Source of the DNA: Novosphingobium rosa NBRC 15208
GTDB taxonomy: Bacteria > Pseudomonadota > Alphaproteobacteria > Sphingomonadales > Sphingomonadaceae
NCBI RefSeq assembly: GCF_001598555.1
Contig: NZ_BCZE01000038.1
Location: 18,681 to 82,680 of the forward strand
DNA: 64,000 nucleotides
Reading direction: 5' to 3'
A program made the position numbers and the translations under genes. The notes beneath the pieces are model-generated. The model did no database searches, had not been told where the DNA came from, and worked only from the letters and a program-made list of their open reading frames with translations. This document shows positions 34,551-41,091 of this stretch, piece by piece. The stretch's first letter is position 1. Every line of letters starts with the position of its first letter.

Positions 34551-35717
34551 TCAGGATTGCGGAGACGGGGCGCGGTGCTGGTCGACAATCACGACTGAAT
34601 CGCCCTTCCACGGCAGCGCCTTGACCGGGGCGCCGGGCTGAACGTGATCCATGCCGACCACCACCACCCTCTCGCCCGCGCGCAGGCCCGAGAGGATCAG
34701 ATAGCGCCCGTCCACCACATCGCCGATCTGCACGTCGCGATCATGGAGCCGCTCCTGCCGGTCGACGACATGGACCTGCGCCTTGCCTCCGGCATCATGG
34801 CTGACGGCCTGCTGGGGCACGGTGACCGCATGGGGCAGGCTGAGGCGCGGCAGCCGCGCCCGCACGAACATGCCGGGCAGCAAGCGCCGCCCCGGATTGT
34901 CGACCAGCACGCGCACCACCGCATTGCCGGTGCCGGCGTCCACGCTGACATCCGAGAACAGCAGGCGGCCTTTCCGGGGCAGAACCTCTCCGCCGGCGCC
35001 GATGATGTCGATGGGCGCATGGGTGTCGAAACGCCCCTGCGCCGCCGCTTGCCTCAGCCGTTCATAGCGTTCGGCGGGCTGGCGCACGTCGATATAGACC
35101 TTGTCGATCTGCTGCACGGTGGCCATCGGGGCGGTATCGGCGGTGGACACCAGCGCACCCTCGGTCACGCGCGCGGCGCCGATCTGCCCGGCGATCGGCG
35201 AGGTCACCCGCGCAAAACCCAGATCCAGCCGCCGCCGGGTCAGGGCCGAGCGGGCCTGCGCCACATCGGCGGCGGCCTGATCGCGGGCGACCACCGCATC
35301 GTCGAAGGTCTGGCGGCTGATGGCGTCGGCGCCCACCAGCGGCCGCAGGCGGTCGGCCTGCTGGCGGGCGCGGGCATGGGTCGCCTCGGCGCGGGCCAGC
35401 GCGGCGGCGGCGCTGCCGGCATCGGCGGCGAAGGGGGCCGGATTGATCTGGAACAGCGGTTCCCCGGCGCGCACCATGCCGCCCTCCTCGAACAGGCGGC
35501 GCTGCACGATGCCGCCGACCTGCGGACGAATCTCGGCAGTGCGAAAGGCCACCACGCGACCGGGCAGATCATCGGTCAATTCGACTCCGCCCTCGCTCGC
35601 CGGGGTGACCAGCACCACGACCGGGGCCGGGGGCGGCGGGGTCGCATCGCCGGCGCAGGCCGCCACGGCCAGCGCCAGACCTGTCACTCCTGCTCTCATC
35701 ATGGTCTTGCGCATCAT
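34551..35717 (-). CDS. RND efflux periplasmic adaptor (AcrA/MexA type)
   Basis: A 388-residue adaptor lipoprotein. The signal peptide GLALAVAAC gives a lipobox VAAC. The typical order follows: a barrel-sandwich half (DLPGRVVAFRTAEIRPQVGGIVQRRLFEEGGMVRAGEPLFQINPAPF), a helical hairpin (residues about 95-160), the second half (LGFARVTSPIAGQIGAARVTEGALVS), then beta-barrel and membrane-proximal domains. The start is the ATG at 35715-35717, 10 bases after AAGGGAG; downstream ATGs are possible. It is the first gene of the RND operon and is divergent (159 bp) from a BaeR-like regulator that probably controls it. Confidence 0.94.
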   Translation of the reverse strand: MMRKTMMRAGVTGLALAVAACAGDATPPPPAPVVVLVTPASEGGVELTDDLPGRVVAFRTAEIRPQVGGIVQRRLFEEGGMVRAGEPLFQINPAPFAADAGSAAAALARAEATHARARQQADRLRPLVGADAISRQTFDDAVVARDQAAADVAQARSALTRRRLDLGFARVTSPIAGQIGAARVTEGALVSTADTAPMATVQQIDKVYIDVRQPAERYERLRQAAAQGRFDTHAPIDIIGAGGEVLPRKGRLLFSDVSVDAGTGNAVVRVLVDNPGRRLLPGMFVRARLPRLSLPHAVTVPQQAVSHDAGGKAQVHVVDRQERLHDRDVQIGDVVDGRYLILSGLRAGERVVVVGMDHVQPGAPVKALPWKGDSVVIVDQHRAPSPQS

Positions 35718-35859
35718 GTCCGGCTGGCTCCCTTCGCGGATAATGGGCAGGGCCTCTGGTCGAGGACGGTTGCTCTTGCGTGGAGATTGTGTGGAGGTTT
35801 CGTGGAGGGCGCTGGCCTTGGCCGGGCCTGCGCTGTTATGCGGCGCCAGGGAGACGAGC

Positions 35860-35880
35860 ATGGCACCGATCGAACGATGA
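35860..35880 (+). CDS. Candidate six-codon leader peptide (MAPIER) coupled to the response regulator
   Basis: ATG at 35860 follows a good ribosome-binding site (AGGGAGAC, about 5 bases upstream) and encodes MAPIER before a TGA at 35878-35880. That stop overlaps the ATG of the response regulator (ATGA at 35877-35880), which has no ribosome-binding site of its own. The arrangement suggests that the regulator is translated by re-initiation after the leader. Seen in sequence; function is inference. Confidence 0.4.
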   Translation: MAPIER

Positions 35881-36578
35881 CTGCGCTGGCACTGATTGCC
35901 GAGGACGATCACGATATCGCCGACATCCTGCGCGCCTATCTGGAGCGCGAGGGGCTGCGCACGGTGCATGCCGCCGACGGGCGGGCGGCGCTGGATCTCC
36001 ATCTGGCGCTCAAGCCCGATATCGTGCTGCTGGATGTGTCGATGCCGCGGATGGATGGCTGGCAGGTGCTTTCCGCGCTGCGTCAGGCATCGGCCACGCC
36101 GGTCATCATGGTCACCGCGCTGGATCAGGACATCGACAAACTGCAGGCGCTGCGCATCGGCGCCGACGATTATGTGGTGAAGCCCTTCAATCCGGTCGAG
36201 GTGGTGGCGCGGGTCAAGGCGGTGCTGCGGCGCAGCGGCGCGGCGGGCGGCGGCGGGGTTCTGCGCGTGGGTCCGCTGGAGATCGATACGGAGGCGCATA
36301 TGGCGCTGGTGCGCAGCGGCCAGCATGACGGGCAGGATGTACGGCAACTGGCCCTGACGCTGACCGAATTCCGCCTGCTGGTGCACATGGCGCGCACGCC
36401 CGCGCGGGTGTTCACGCGCGGGGATTTGGTCGATGCCTGTCTGCCCGGCGCCGATGCGCTGGACCGCACGGTGGACAGTCACATCAGCAAATTGCGCCGC
36501 AAGCTGGAGGAGGCCGGTGCGCCCGGCATGCCCGCCGGGGTGCGCGGCGTGGGTTACCGTCTGGTGGCGCGGGCATGA
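35877..36578 (+). CDS. OmpR-family response regulator (BaeR-like)
   Basis: A 233-residue regulator. The receiver domain has the acidic pair in IAEDDHD (residues 8-13), phospho-acceptor Asp53 in VLLDVSMPRMDG, and Lys102 in DDYVVKPFN. A winged-helix DNA-binding domain follows (LTLTEFRLLVHMARTPARVFTRGDLVDACLP, then RTVDSHISKLRRKLEEAG, GVRGVGYRLV). It is co-transcribed with the sensor kinase (ATGA overlap at 36575-36578) and divergent from the RND efflux operon, as in BaeSR-type and other efflux-controlling systems. Translation probably depends on the short leader at 35860. Confidence 0.93.
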   Translation: MTALALIAEDDHDIADILRAYLEREGLRTVHAADGRAALDLHLALKPDIVLLDVSMPRMDGWQVLSALRQASATPVIMVTALDQDIDKLQALRIGADDYVVKPFNPVEVVARVKAVLRRSGAAGGGGVLRVGPLEIDTEAHMALVRSGQHDGQDVRQLALTLTEFRLLVHMARTPARVFTRGDLVDACLPGADALDRTVDSHISKLRRKLEEAGAPGMPAGVRGVGYRLVARA

Positions 36579-37669
36579 GCGGACGCACCGAGTTGCGGCG
36601 GCATCTCTCGCTGGCGATGCGGATGGTGGCGGTGATCACGCTGCTGATCGGCTTTATCGCCTTTGACGTGATCTATGCGCTGATGCTCTACATCCGGCCC
36701 GAGCTGTTCCCGGCTGATTTCTCGCCCTGGTTCACCGGCTGGGACCTGCTGATCACCATCGGCGTGGGGCTGCTCGCGGCTTGGCTGGCCTCGGCGCTGG
36801 CGATCCGTGTGTCGCGGCGGATCGTGGCGCCGCTCAATGCGGTGGCATGGGCCGCGCGGCAGATCGCGGGTGGCAATCTGGGCGCGCGGGCACAGGTCGA
36901 TCTGGAGACGCCCGGGGAGACACGCACGCTGGTCGAGGATTTCAACGCCATGGCCGAAAGGCTGGAGACGATGGCGCGCGACAAGGTGGTGTGGAACGCC
37001 CAGATCGCGCATGAGCTGCGCACGCCCGTCACCATTCTCAAGGGGCGGCTGCAGGGCGTGGCCGATGGGGTGTTTCCCATGGATGAGGCGCTGATTGCGA
37101 GTTTGCTGACTCAGGTTGAGGGCTTGCGGCGGTTGGTCGAGGATCTGCGCGGCGTCAGCCTGGCGGAGAGCGGGCATCTCGATCTGCAGCCGCGCCCGGT
37201 CGATCTGGCGGCGGAAATTCGCGATCTGGCGGTGCTGGTTGAACCGGGGCTGGTGCAGGCCGGGTTCCGACTGGAACTGGCGCTGGAGGAAGGGGTCTTC
37301 CATGTGGATGCGGCACGTATGAGGCAGGCGTTGATGGCCCTGCTGGACAATGCGCAGCGCTATGCCGACCCCGGCGCCTTGAAGGTTTGCTTGCGGCGGG
37401 AAGGCGGCAATGGCGTGCTGGCGGTGGTGAATGAGGGGCCGCCCGTGCCCGATGCCATCGCGAAACAGATGTTCAGTCTGTTTGTGCGAGGGGAAGGCGC
37501 CGCCGAGCGGCATCGCATGGGCTCAGGTCTTGGGCTGGCCGTGGTGCAGGCCATCTCCAGGGCGCATGGGGGGGAAGCTTCTTATGCGCACACTGCTGAA
37601 GGATCACAATTTATCCTGGGATGGCCGGAAACGCCGGTATGGCGGTTCGAGCCGGATATCTTATGCTGA
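36575..37669 (+). CDS. Sensor histidine kinase (BaeS-like)
   Basis: A 364-residue inner-membrane kinase. There are two membrane segments (residues about 15-40 and 55-77) with only a short periplasmic loop between them, then a HAMP domain (about 75-135). The H-box is QIAHELRTPVTILKGRLQG with His146, and the ATP-binding half has LLDNAQRYADPG (N-box), a degenerate VNEGPPVPD, and GSGLGLAVVQAISRAHGG (G2). The small periplasmic loop suggests it senses membrane or lipophilic signals rather than a large ligand. It is coupled to the preceding regulator and probably controls the RND operon. Confidence 0.93.
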   Translation: MSGRTELRRHLSLAMRMVAVITLLIGFIAFDVIYALMLYIRPELFPADFSPWFTGWDLLITIGVGLLAAWLASALAIRVSRRIVAPLNAVAWAARQIAGGNLGARAQVDLETPGETRTLVEDFNAMAERLETMARDKVVWNAQIAHELRTPVTILKGRLQGVADGVFPMDEALIASLLTQVEGLRRLVEDLRGVSLAESGHLDLQPRPVDLAAEIRDLAVLVEPGLVQAGFRLELALEEGVFHVDAARMRQALMALLDNAQRYADPGALKVCLRREGGNGVLAVVNEGPPVPDAIAKQMFSLFVRGEGAAERHRMGSGLGLAVVQAISRAHGGEASYAHTAEGSQFILGWPETPVWRFEPDILC

Positions 37670-37837
37670 GGCGCGAGATTTCGCGTGAACGGATGGCCGC
37701 TTCTCTGGCGCGACGCATGTGAAGGGGGCTCCCGGGGCGACAGTCTCGGCGTTGGTCCAGTGGACATCCGTGCCATCGGCCCGCATGCGATGCAGGATGA
37801 CGGCCAACCCTGTCACTCGCTCAGGCGGGGCGAAATC

Positions 37838-37864
37838 TGAAACATGAAATGGATTTCATGGTTC
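37838..37864. promoter_or_regulatory. Palindromic candidate operator upstream of the second two-component system
   Basis: CATGAAAT-GG-ATTTCATG (37843-37860) is a perfect palindrome with 8-bp arms, extending with one mismatch to about 26 bp. It lies 99 bases upstream of the response regulator at 37959. Read as TGAAACATGAA-N5-TTTCA (37838-37858), it matches 17 of 21 positions of the box at 60145-60165. No T-run follows, so it is not a terminator. Confidence 0.45.
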
Positions 37865-37958
37865 CGGGAATGGAATTTGGCGATTCAGATGGCATCAGGC
37901 AAGGTCTGGCAAGCCTGCCTGCCCCAACCGAACCATGCCCGGGATCGAAGATTAGCCT

Positions 37959-38642
37959 ATGCCAAGGATCCTGATTGTCGAAGATGACGTGGCCACCGCC
38001 GGGGAGATCGCCTCGGCGCTCACCGATCATGGGCATGTCACTCAGATCTGCGGGAACGGGCGTGAAGGGCTGTTGGCGGCAGCGGCGGAAAGTTTCGATG
38101 TTCTGGTTATCGACCGTATGCTGCCCGGCGGCATGGATGGGCTGACCATCGTGACCACCCTGCGCGCCATGGGCAACACCGTGCCGGTGCTGGTGCTCAG
38201 CGCACTCTCGGCTGTTGATGAGCGGGTGCGCGGCCTCAAGGCGGGGGGCGACGATTATCTGACCAAGCCTTTCGAATTTCTGGAGTTGACCGCGCGGATT
38301 GATGCCCTGCTGCGCCGCCGCACCGACAGTGCGCGGCAGACGGTGCTGCGCGCCGGCGATCTTGAACTGGATTTGCTGACGCAGAAGGTGCAGCGCGCCG
38401 GGCAGCCGATCGAGCTTCTGCCACGTGAGTATCGCCTGCTGGAATATATGCTGCGCCATGCCGGGCAGGTGGTGACGCGCACGATGATCTTCGAGGAAGT
38501 CTGGCATTATCATTATGACCAGCCCTCCAATGTGATCGACGTTCACGTCAGCAAGCTGCGCCGCAAGATCGAGCCGGGCGATGCGCTGCCGCTGATCCGC
38601 ACGGTGCGCGGCGCGGGATATATGCTTCGTGCGCCCGATTGA
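37959..38642 (+). CDS. OmpR-family response regulator (second two-component system)
   Basis: A 227-residue regulator. The receiver domain starts MPRILIVEDDVATAGEIASAL, with phospho-acceptor Asp52 in LVIDRMLPGGMDG and Lys103 in DDYLTKPFE. The winged-helix output domain shows LPREYRLLEYMLRHAGQVVTRTMIFEEVWHYHYDQPSNVIDVHVSKLRRKI. The DPxxxNVIDVHVSKLRRKI-type end is shared with CusR/CopR/QseB-like regulators that often control metal or membrane-stress genes. The kinase gene overlaps its end by 14 bases. It lies 289 bases after the first system, with a palindrome between. Targets are not evident. Confidence 0.93.
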   Translation: MPRILIVEDDVATAGEIASALTDHGHVTQICGNGREGLLAAAAESFDVLVIDRMLPGGMDGLTIVTTLRAMGNTVPVLVLSALSAVDERVRGLKAGGDDYLTKPFEFLELTARIDALLRRRTDSARQTVLRAGDLELDLLTQKVQRAGQPIELLPREYRLLEYMLRHAGQVVTRTMIFEEVWHYHYDQPSNVIDVHVSKLRRKIEPGDALPLIRTVRGAGYMLRAPD

Positions 38643-39993
38643 CCTGCCGCGCACCAGCGGTTTCCGGCTGGGCCTGCTGTTTCTGGCGCTGTTCAGCGCG
38701 GCCTCGCTCGGCATATTCGGCTTCCTCTACGTCCAGAACAGGCAATTCCAGATCGCCAACATCGATGACTGGATCTTACGCGAGTCCCGCGCCCCTTTCG
38801 TCGCGCCGCTGCCCGAAGTCCGGCAGGCGTTCGATCGCCATGCCCAGAGCAGCGGGGGCCAGCTGACGCGGGTCTTCGCCCTCTATGGGCCGGACGGGCA
38901 GGTGCTGGCCGGAGACCGCCTGCCGATGCCGCGCCCCGTTGCCGTGCTGGATCAGCCCTTCTTCTTCGATCTGAGGGTGGGCCCGGCGATGCGCCATTAC
39001 CGTGGCATCGCGCATCGCTATGCCGGTGGCGAGGTGGCGCTGATGGCGCAGGATCTGCACGACACGCGTGAGATGGATGAGGCCTTCTTGCTCACCGTGC
39101 TGTGGGGCGGGTTGCTGACCGGCCTGCTGGGGATCGCCGGTGCCGTGATTGTCGGCATCGGCACGGTGCGGCGCTTCGATGCCGTGGCGCAGGCCATTCA
39201 GCAGATCGTGCGGGGGGATTTCTCGCGGCGGCTTCCCACCCATGGCAACTCGGGCGATCTCGATCGGCTGGCGCATGTTGTCAATGGCATGCTCAGCGAT
39301 ATCGAGCGGCTGATGCATGATGTGAAGGGCGTCTGCGACGGGATCGCTCACGATCTGCGCACGCCGCTGACCCGCATTCTGGCCGGGCTGGAACGATCCC
39401 AGCGGCAGAGCCGGACAAGCGAGGAGCATGTTCTGGTGATCGATGAGGCCATCGGTGAATTGCGCGATGTGCTGCGCACGTTCTCGGCCATGCTGCGGAT
39501 CGCGGAGCTGGAGGATGGCGCGCGGCGCGCGGGCTTTGCGCAGGTCGATCTGGCGCGGATCGTGGAGGATGCCGTTGAATTCTACGAGCCCGCCGCCGAG
39601 GATCGAGAGATCGCGCTGCGGCTGCATGGGCCCGAAGCGGGGGCCGATGGCCTGCTCACCATGCCCGGCGATCCGAGTCTGATCTTCGATGCGGTGAGCA
39701 ATCTGATCGACAATGCCATCAAATTCACGCCCATGGGCGGGCAGGTGGATGTCTCGCTGCGCTTGCGCGCGGGTCGCATCGAGATCGGCGTCAGCGACAC
39801 CGGCTGCGGTATTCCCGAGGCCGAGCGTGACGCGGTTTTCCAGCGCTTTTACCGCGCCGATCACAGCCGCAAAACGCCGGGCAACGGGCTGGGGCTTACG
39901 CTGGTGCAGGCCATCGCCAAGCTGCATCATATGGAGATCGCGATAAGCCCGCGCGATCCCGGCACAGGCATCGTCCTGAGCTACGCGACCTGA
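38629..39993 (+). CDS. Sensor histidine kinase (second two-component system)
   Basis: A 454-residue inner-membrane kinase. Membrane segments lie at residues about 13-35 and 155-178, enclosing a 120-residue periplasmic sensor region (LPEVRQAFDRHAQSSGG..., PFFFDLRVGPAMRHYRG). A HAMP domain follows (about 180-232), then the H-box DGIAHDLRTPLTRI with His241. The ATPase motifs NLIDNAIKFTPMGG, VSDTGCGIP and GNGLGLTLVQAIAKLH are all present. The start is a GTG at 38629-38631 inside the end of the regulator gene, giving translational coupling. The signal is unknown. Confidence 0.93.
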   Translation: MRPIDLPRTSGFRLGLLFLALFSAASLGIFGFLYVQNRQFQIANIDDWILRESRAPFVAPLPEVRQAFDRHAQSSGGQLTRVFALYGPDGQVLAGDRLPMPRPVAVLDQPFFFDLRVGPAMRHYRGIAHRYAGGEVALMAQDLHDTREMDEAFLLTVLWGGLLTGLLGIAGAVIVGIGTVRRFDAVAQAIQQIVRGDFSRRLPTHGNSGDLDRLAHVVNGMLSDIERLMHDVKGVCDGIAHDLRTPLTRILAGLERSQRQSRTSEEHVLVIDEAIGELRDVLRTFSAMLRIAELEDGARRAGFAQVDLARIVEDAVEFYEPAAEDREIALRLHGPEAGADGLLTMPGDPSLIFDAVSNLIDNAIKFTPMGGQVDVSLRLRAGRIEIGVSDTGCGIPEAERDAVFQRFYRADHSRKTPGNGLGLTLVQAIAKLHHMEIAISPRDPGTGIVLSYAT

Positions 39994-40008
39994 TCCCGCC
40001 TTGCAAGG

Positions 40009-40044
40009 CGCCCCCCTGCGCACGGCAAATTGCGCAGGGGGGCG
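40009..40044. terminator. Strong bidirectional stem-loop between convergent genes
   Basis: Perfect 14-bp arms at 40009-40022 and 40031-40044 (CGCCCCCCTGCGCA and its complement) close an 8-base loop (CGGCAAAT). The hairpin sits between the kinase stop (39993, plus) and the beta-propeller stop (40052, minus), exactly where a shared terminator is expected. No T-run is present. Confidence 0.65.
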
Positions 40045-40051
40045 GTCCGGA

Positions 40052-41071
40052 TCAGCGCGGGGATAGCGCGAGGATCCGGAAACTGCCGGAGACAACCGTC
40101 TTGGGCTGCCCCTTCACCACAGGGTTCAGCCGGGCCGAGGGCAGGTAAAGCCGCCCTGTCGCCGGATCGAGCGCGGCGGTGCGGGCATTGGGCCCGGTGG
40201 CCACGGCGGGCAGCACATGGGCCCCGGCCTTGTCCATCGCGATGACCGAGAGCGAGCCGCTTTCGCCGCAAGGCACCAGGAAGCGGTGATGGGCCGCGTC
40301 CCAGATCACCGTATCGGGGCCCATGCCGATGGGCAGCATGCGCACCACCTTGCGATGGGCGATGTCGACCAGCGCGGCCTTGCCATTGGCGCAGGCGCTC
40401 AGCGCCAGTCCGTCCGGCCCCATGGCCAGACCGGTGGGGCCTTCGCAGCCGGGCAAGGGGATCGTGCCCGCCGGCTTGTTGGTGGCCAGATCGGCCAGTT
40501 CGATCTCGTTGAAGTCCTCGGTGTTCACCGCCAGCAGGGTGGGACTGGCCAGCACCGCCACTTCCAGCCCGGTTTTGAGCGGAATGCGCCCGGTTTCCAC
40601 CTTCTTGTCGAGATCGACCACGGAAATCGCCCCCGCCTTGGCCGCCATCACGTAAGCCTTGTGGCCATCGGCGCTCAGCACTGTTGCGTCGGGATCCTTG
40701 GCGACGGCGATGTGAACCAGTTCCGCGCCGCTCACGCCATCCAGAATGCGGACGCTGTCGTCGAACTTGCTGGTCACCAGGATCTGGTTATGCCCGGGCA
40801 GCGGCACCACGGCGTGGGCGTAGGCAATCTCGCCGATCGCGCGCACATTGCGGGTGGCAGGGTCGATCACCAGCACATCCTTGCCATGGGCGATGAGCAG
40901 GCGTTGATGCTCGCCATCCCATTGGGCGAAATCCCAGAGATCGTCAGGAGCCTGAATGGCGGGCAAGGGCCTGAAGGCTGGAGCAGCGGGCGCGGCGATG
41001 GCCATGGGCGCGGCCAGCACGCCCAGCAGCGCGCTGGTGGCGGCCAGCAGGGAACGGAAGGGGGAGGGCAT
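40052..41071 (-). CDS. Exported YVTN-type beta-propeller protein
   Basis: A 339-residue protein with a signal peptide (SLLAATSALLGVLAAPMAIAAPA). Repeated blade-like segments of about 40 residues follow, for example KDVLVIDPATRNVRAIGEIAYAHAVVPLPG, NQILVTSKFDDSVRILDGVSGAELVHIAV and KAYVMAAKAGAISVVDLDKKVETGRIPL. This is typical of YVTN/NHL-like propellers in the periplasm, which usually bind ligands or partners and have no own catalysis. The ATG at 41069-41071 has AAGGAG 8 bases upstream; a closer ATG at 41092 overlaps the receptor stop. The gene follows the TonB receptor by 20 bases, so the pair is one operon. Confidence 0.85.
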   Translation of the reverse strand: MPSPFRSLLAATSALLGVLAAPMAIAAPAAPAFRPLPAIQAPDDLWDFAQWDGEHQRLLIAHGKDVLVIDPATRNVRAIGEIAYAHAVVPLPGHNQILVTSKFDDSVRILDGVSGAELVHIAVAKDPDATVLSADGHKAYVMAAKAGAISVVDLDKKVETGRIPLKTGLEVAVLASPTLLAVNTEDFNEIELADLATNKPAGTIPLPGCEGPTGLAMGPDGLALSACANGKAALVDIAHRKVVRMLPIGMGPDTVIWDAAHHRFLVPCGESGSLSVIAMDKAGAHVLPAVATGPNARTAALDPATGRLYLPSARLNPVVKGQPKTVVSGSFRILALSPR

Positions 41072-41091
41072 TGCGGGGGCTCCTTTTTGCA

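Noticed and set aside
30715..34641. A 1308-codon plus-strand open frame rich in His, Gln and Arg
   Set aside because: It is exactly antisense to the RND pump and NodT genes, whose domains are all recognisable. The composition is that of a high-GC shadow frame and it has no start signal.
34644..35876. Upstream extension of the response regulator to a 644-residue protein
   Set aside because: The extra part is antisense to the RND adaptor gene; the receiver domain begins exactly at the ATG at 35877.
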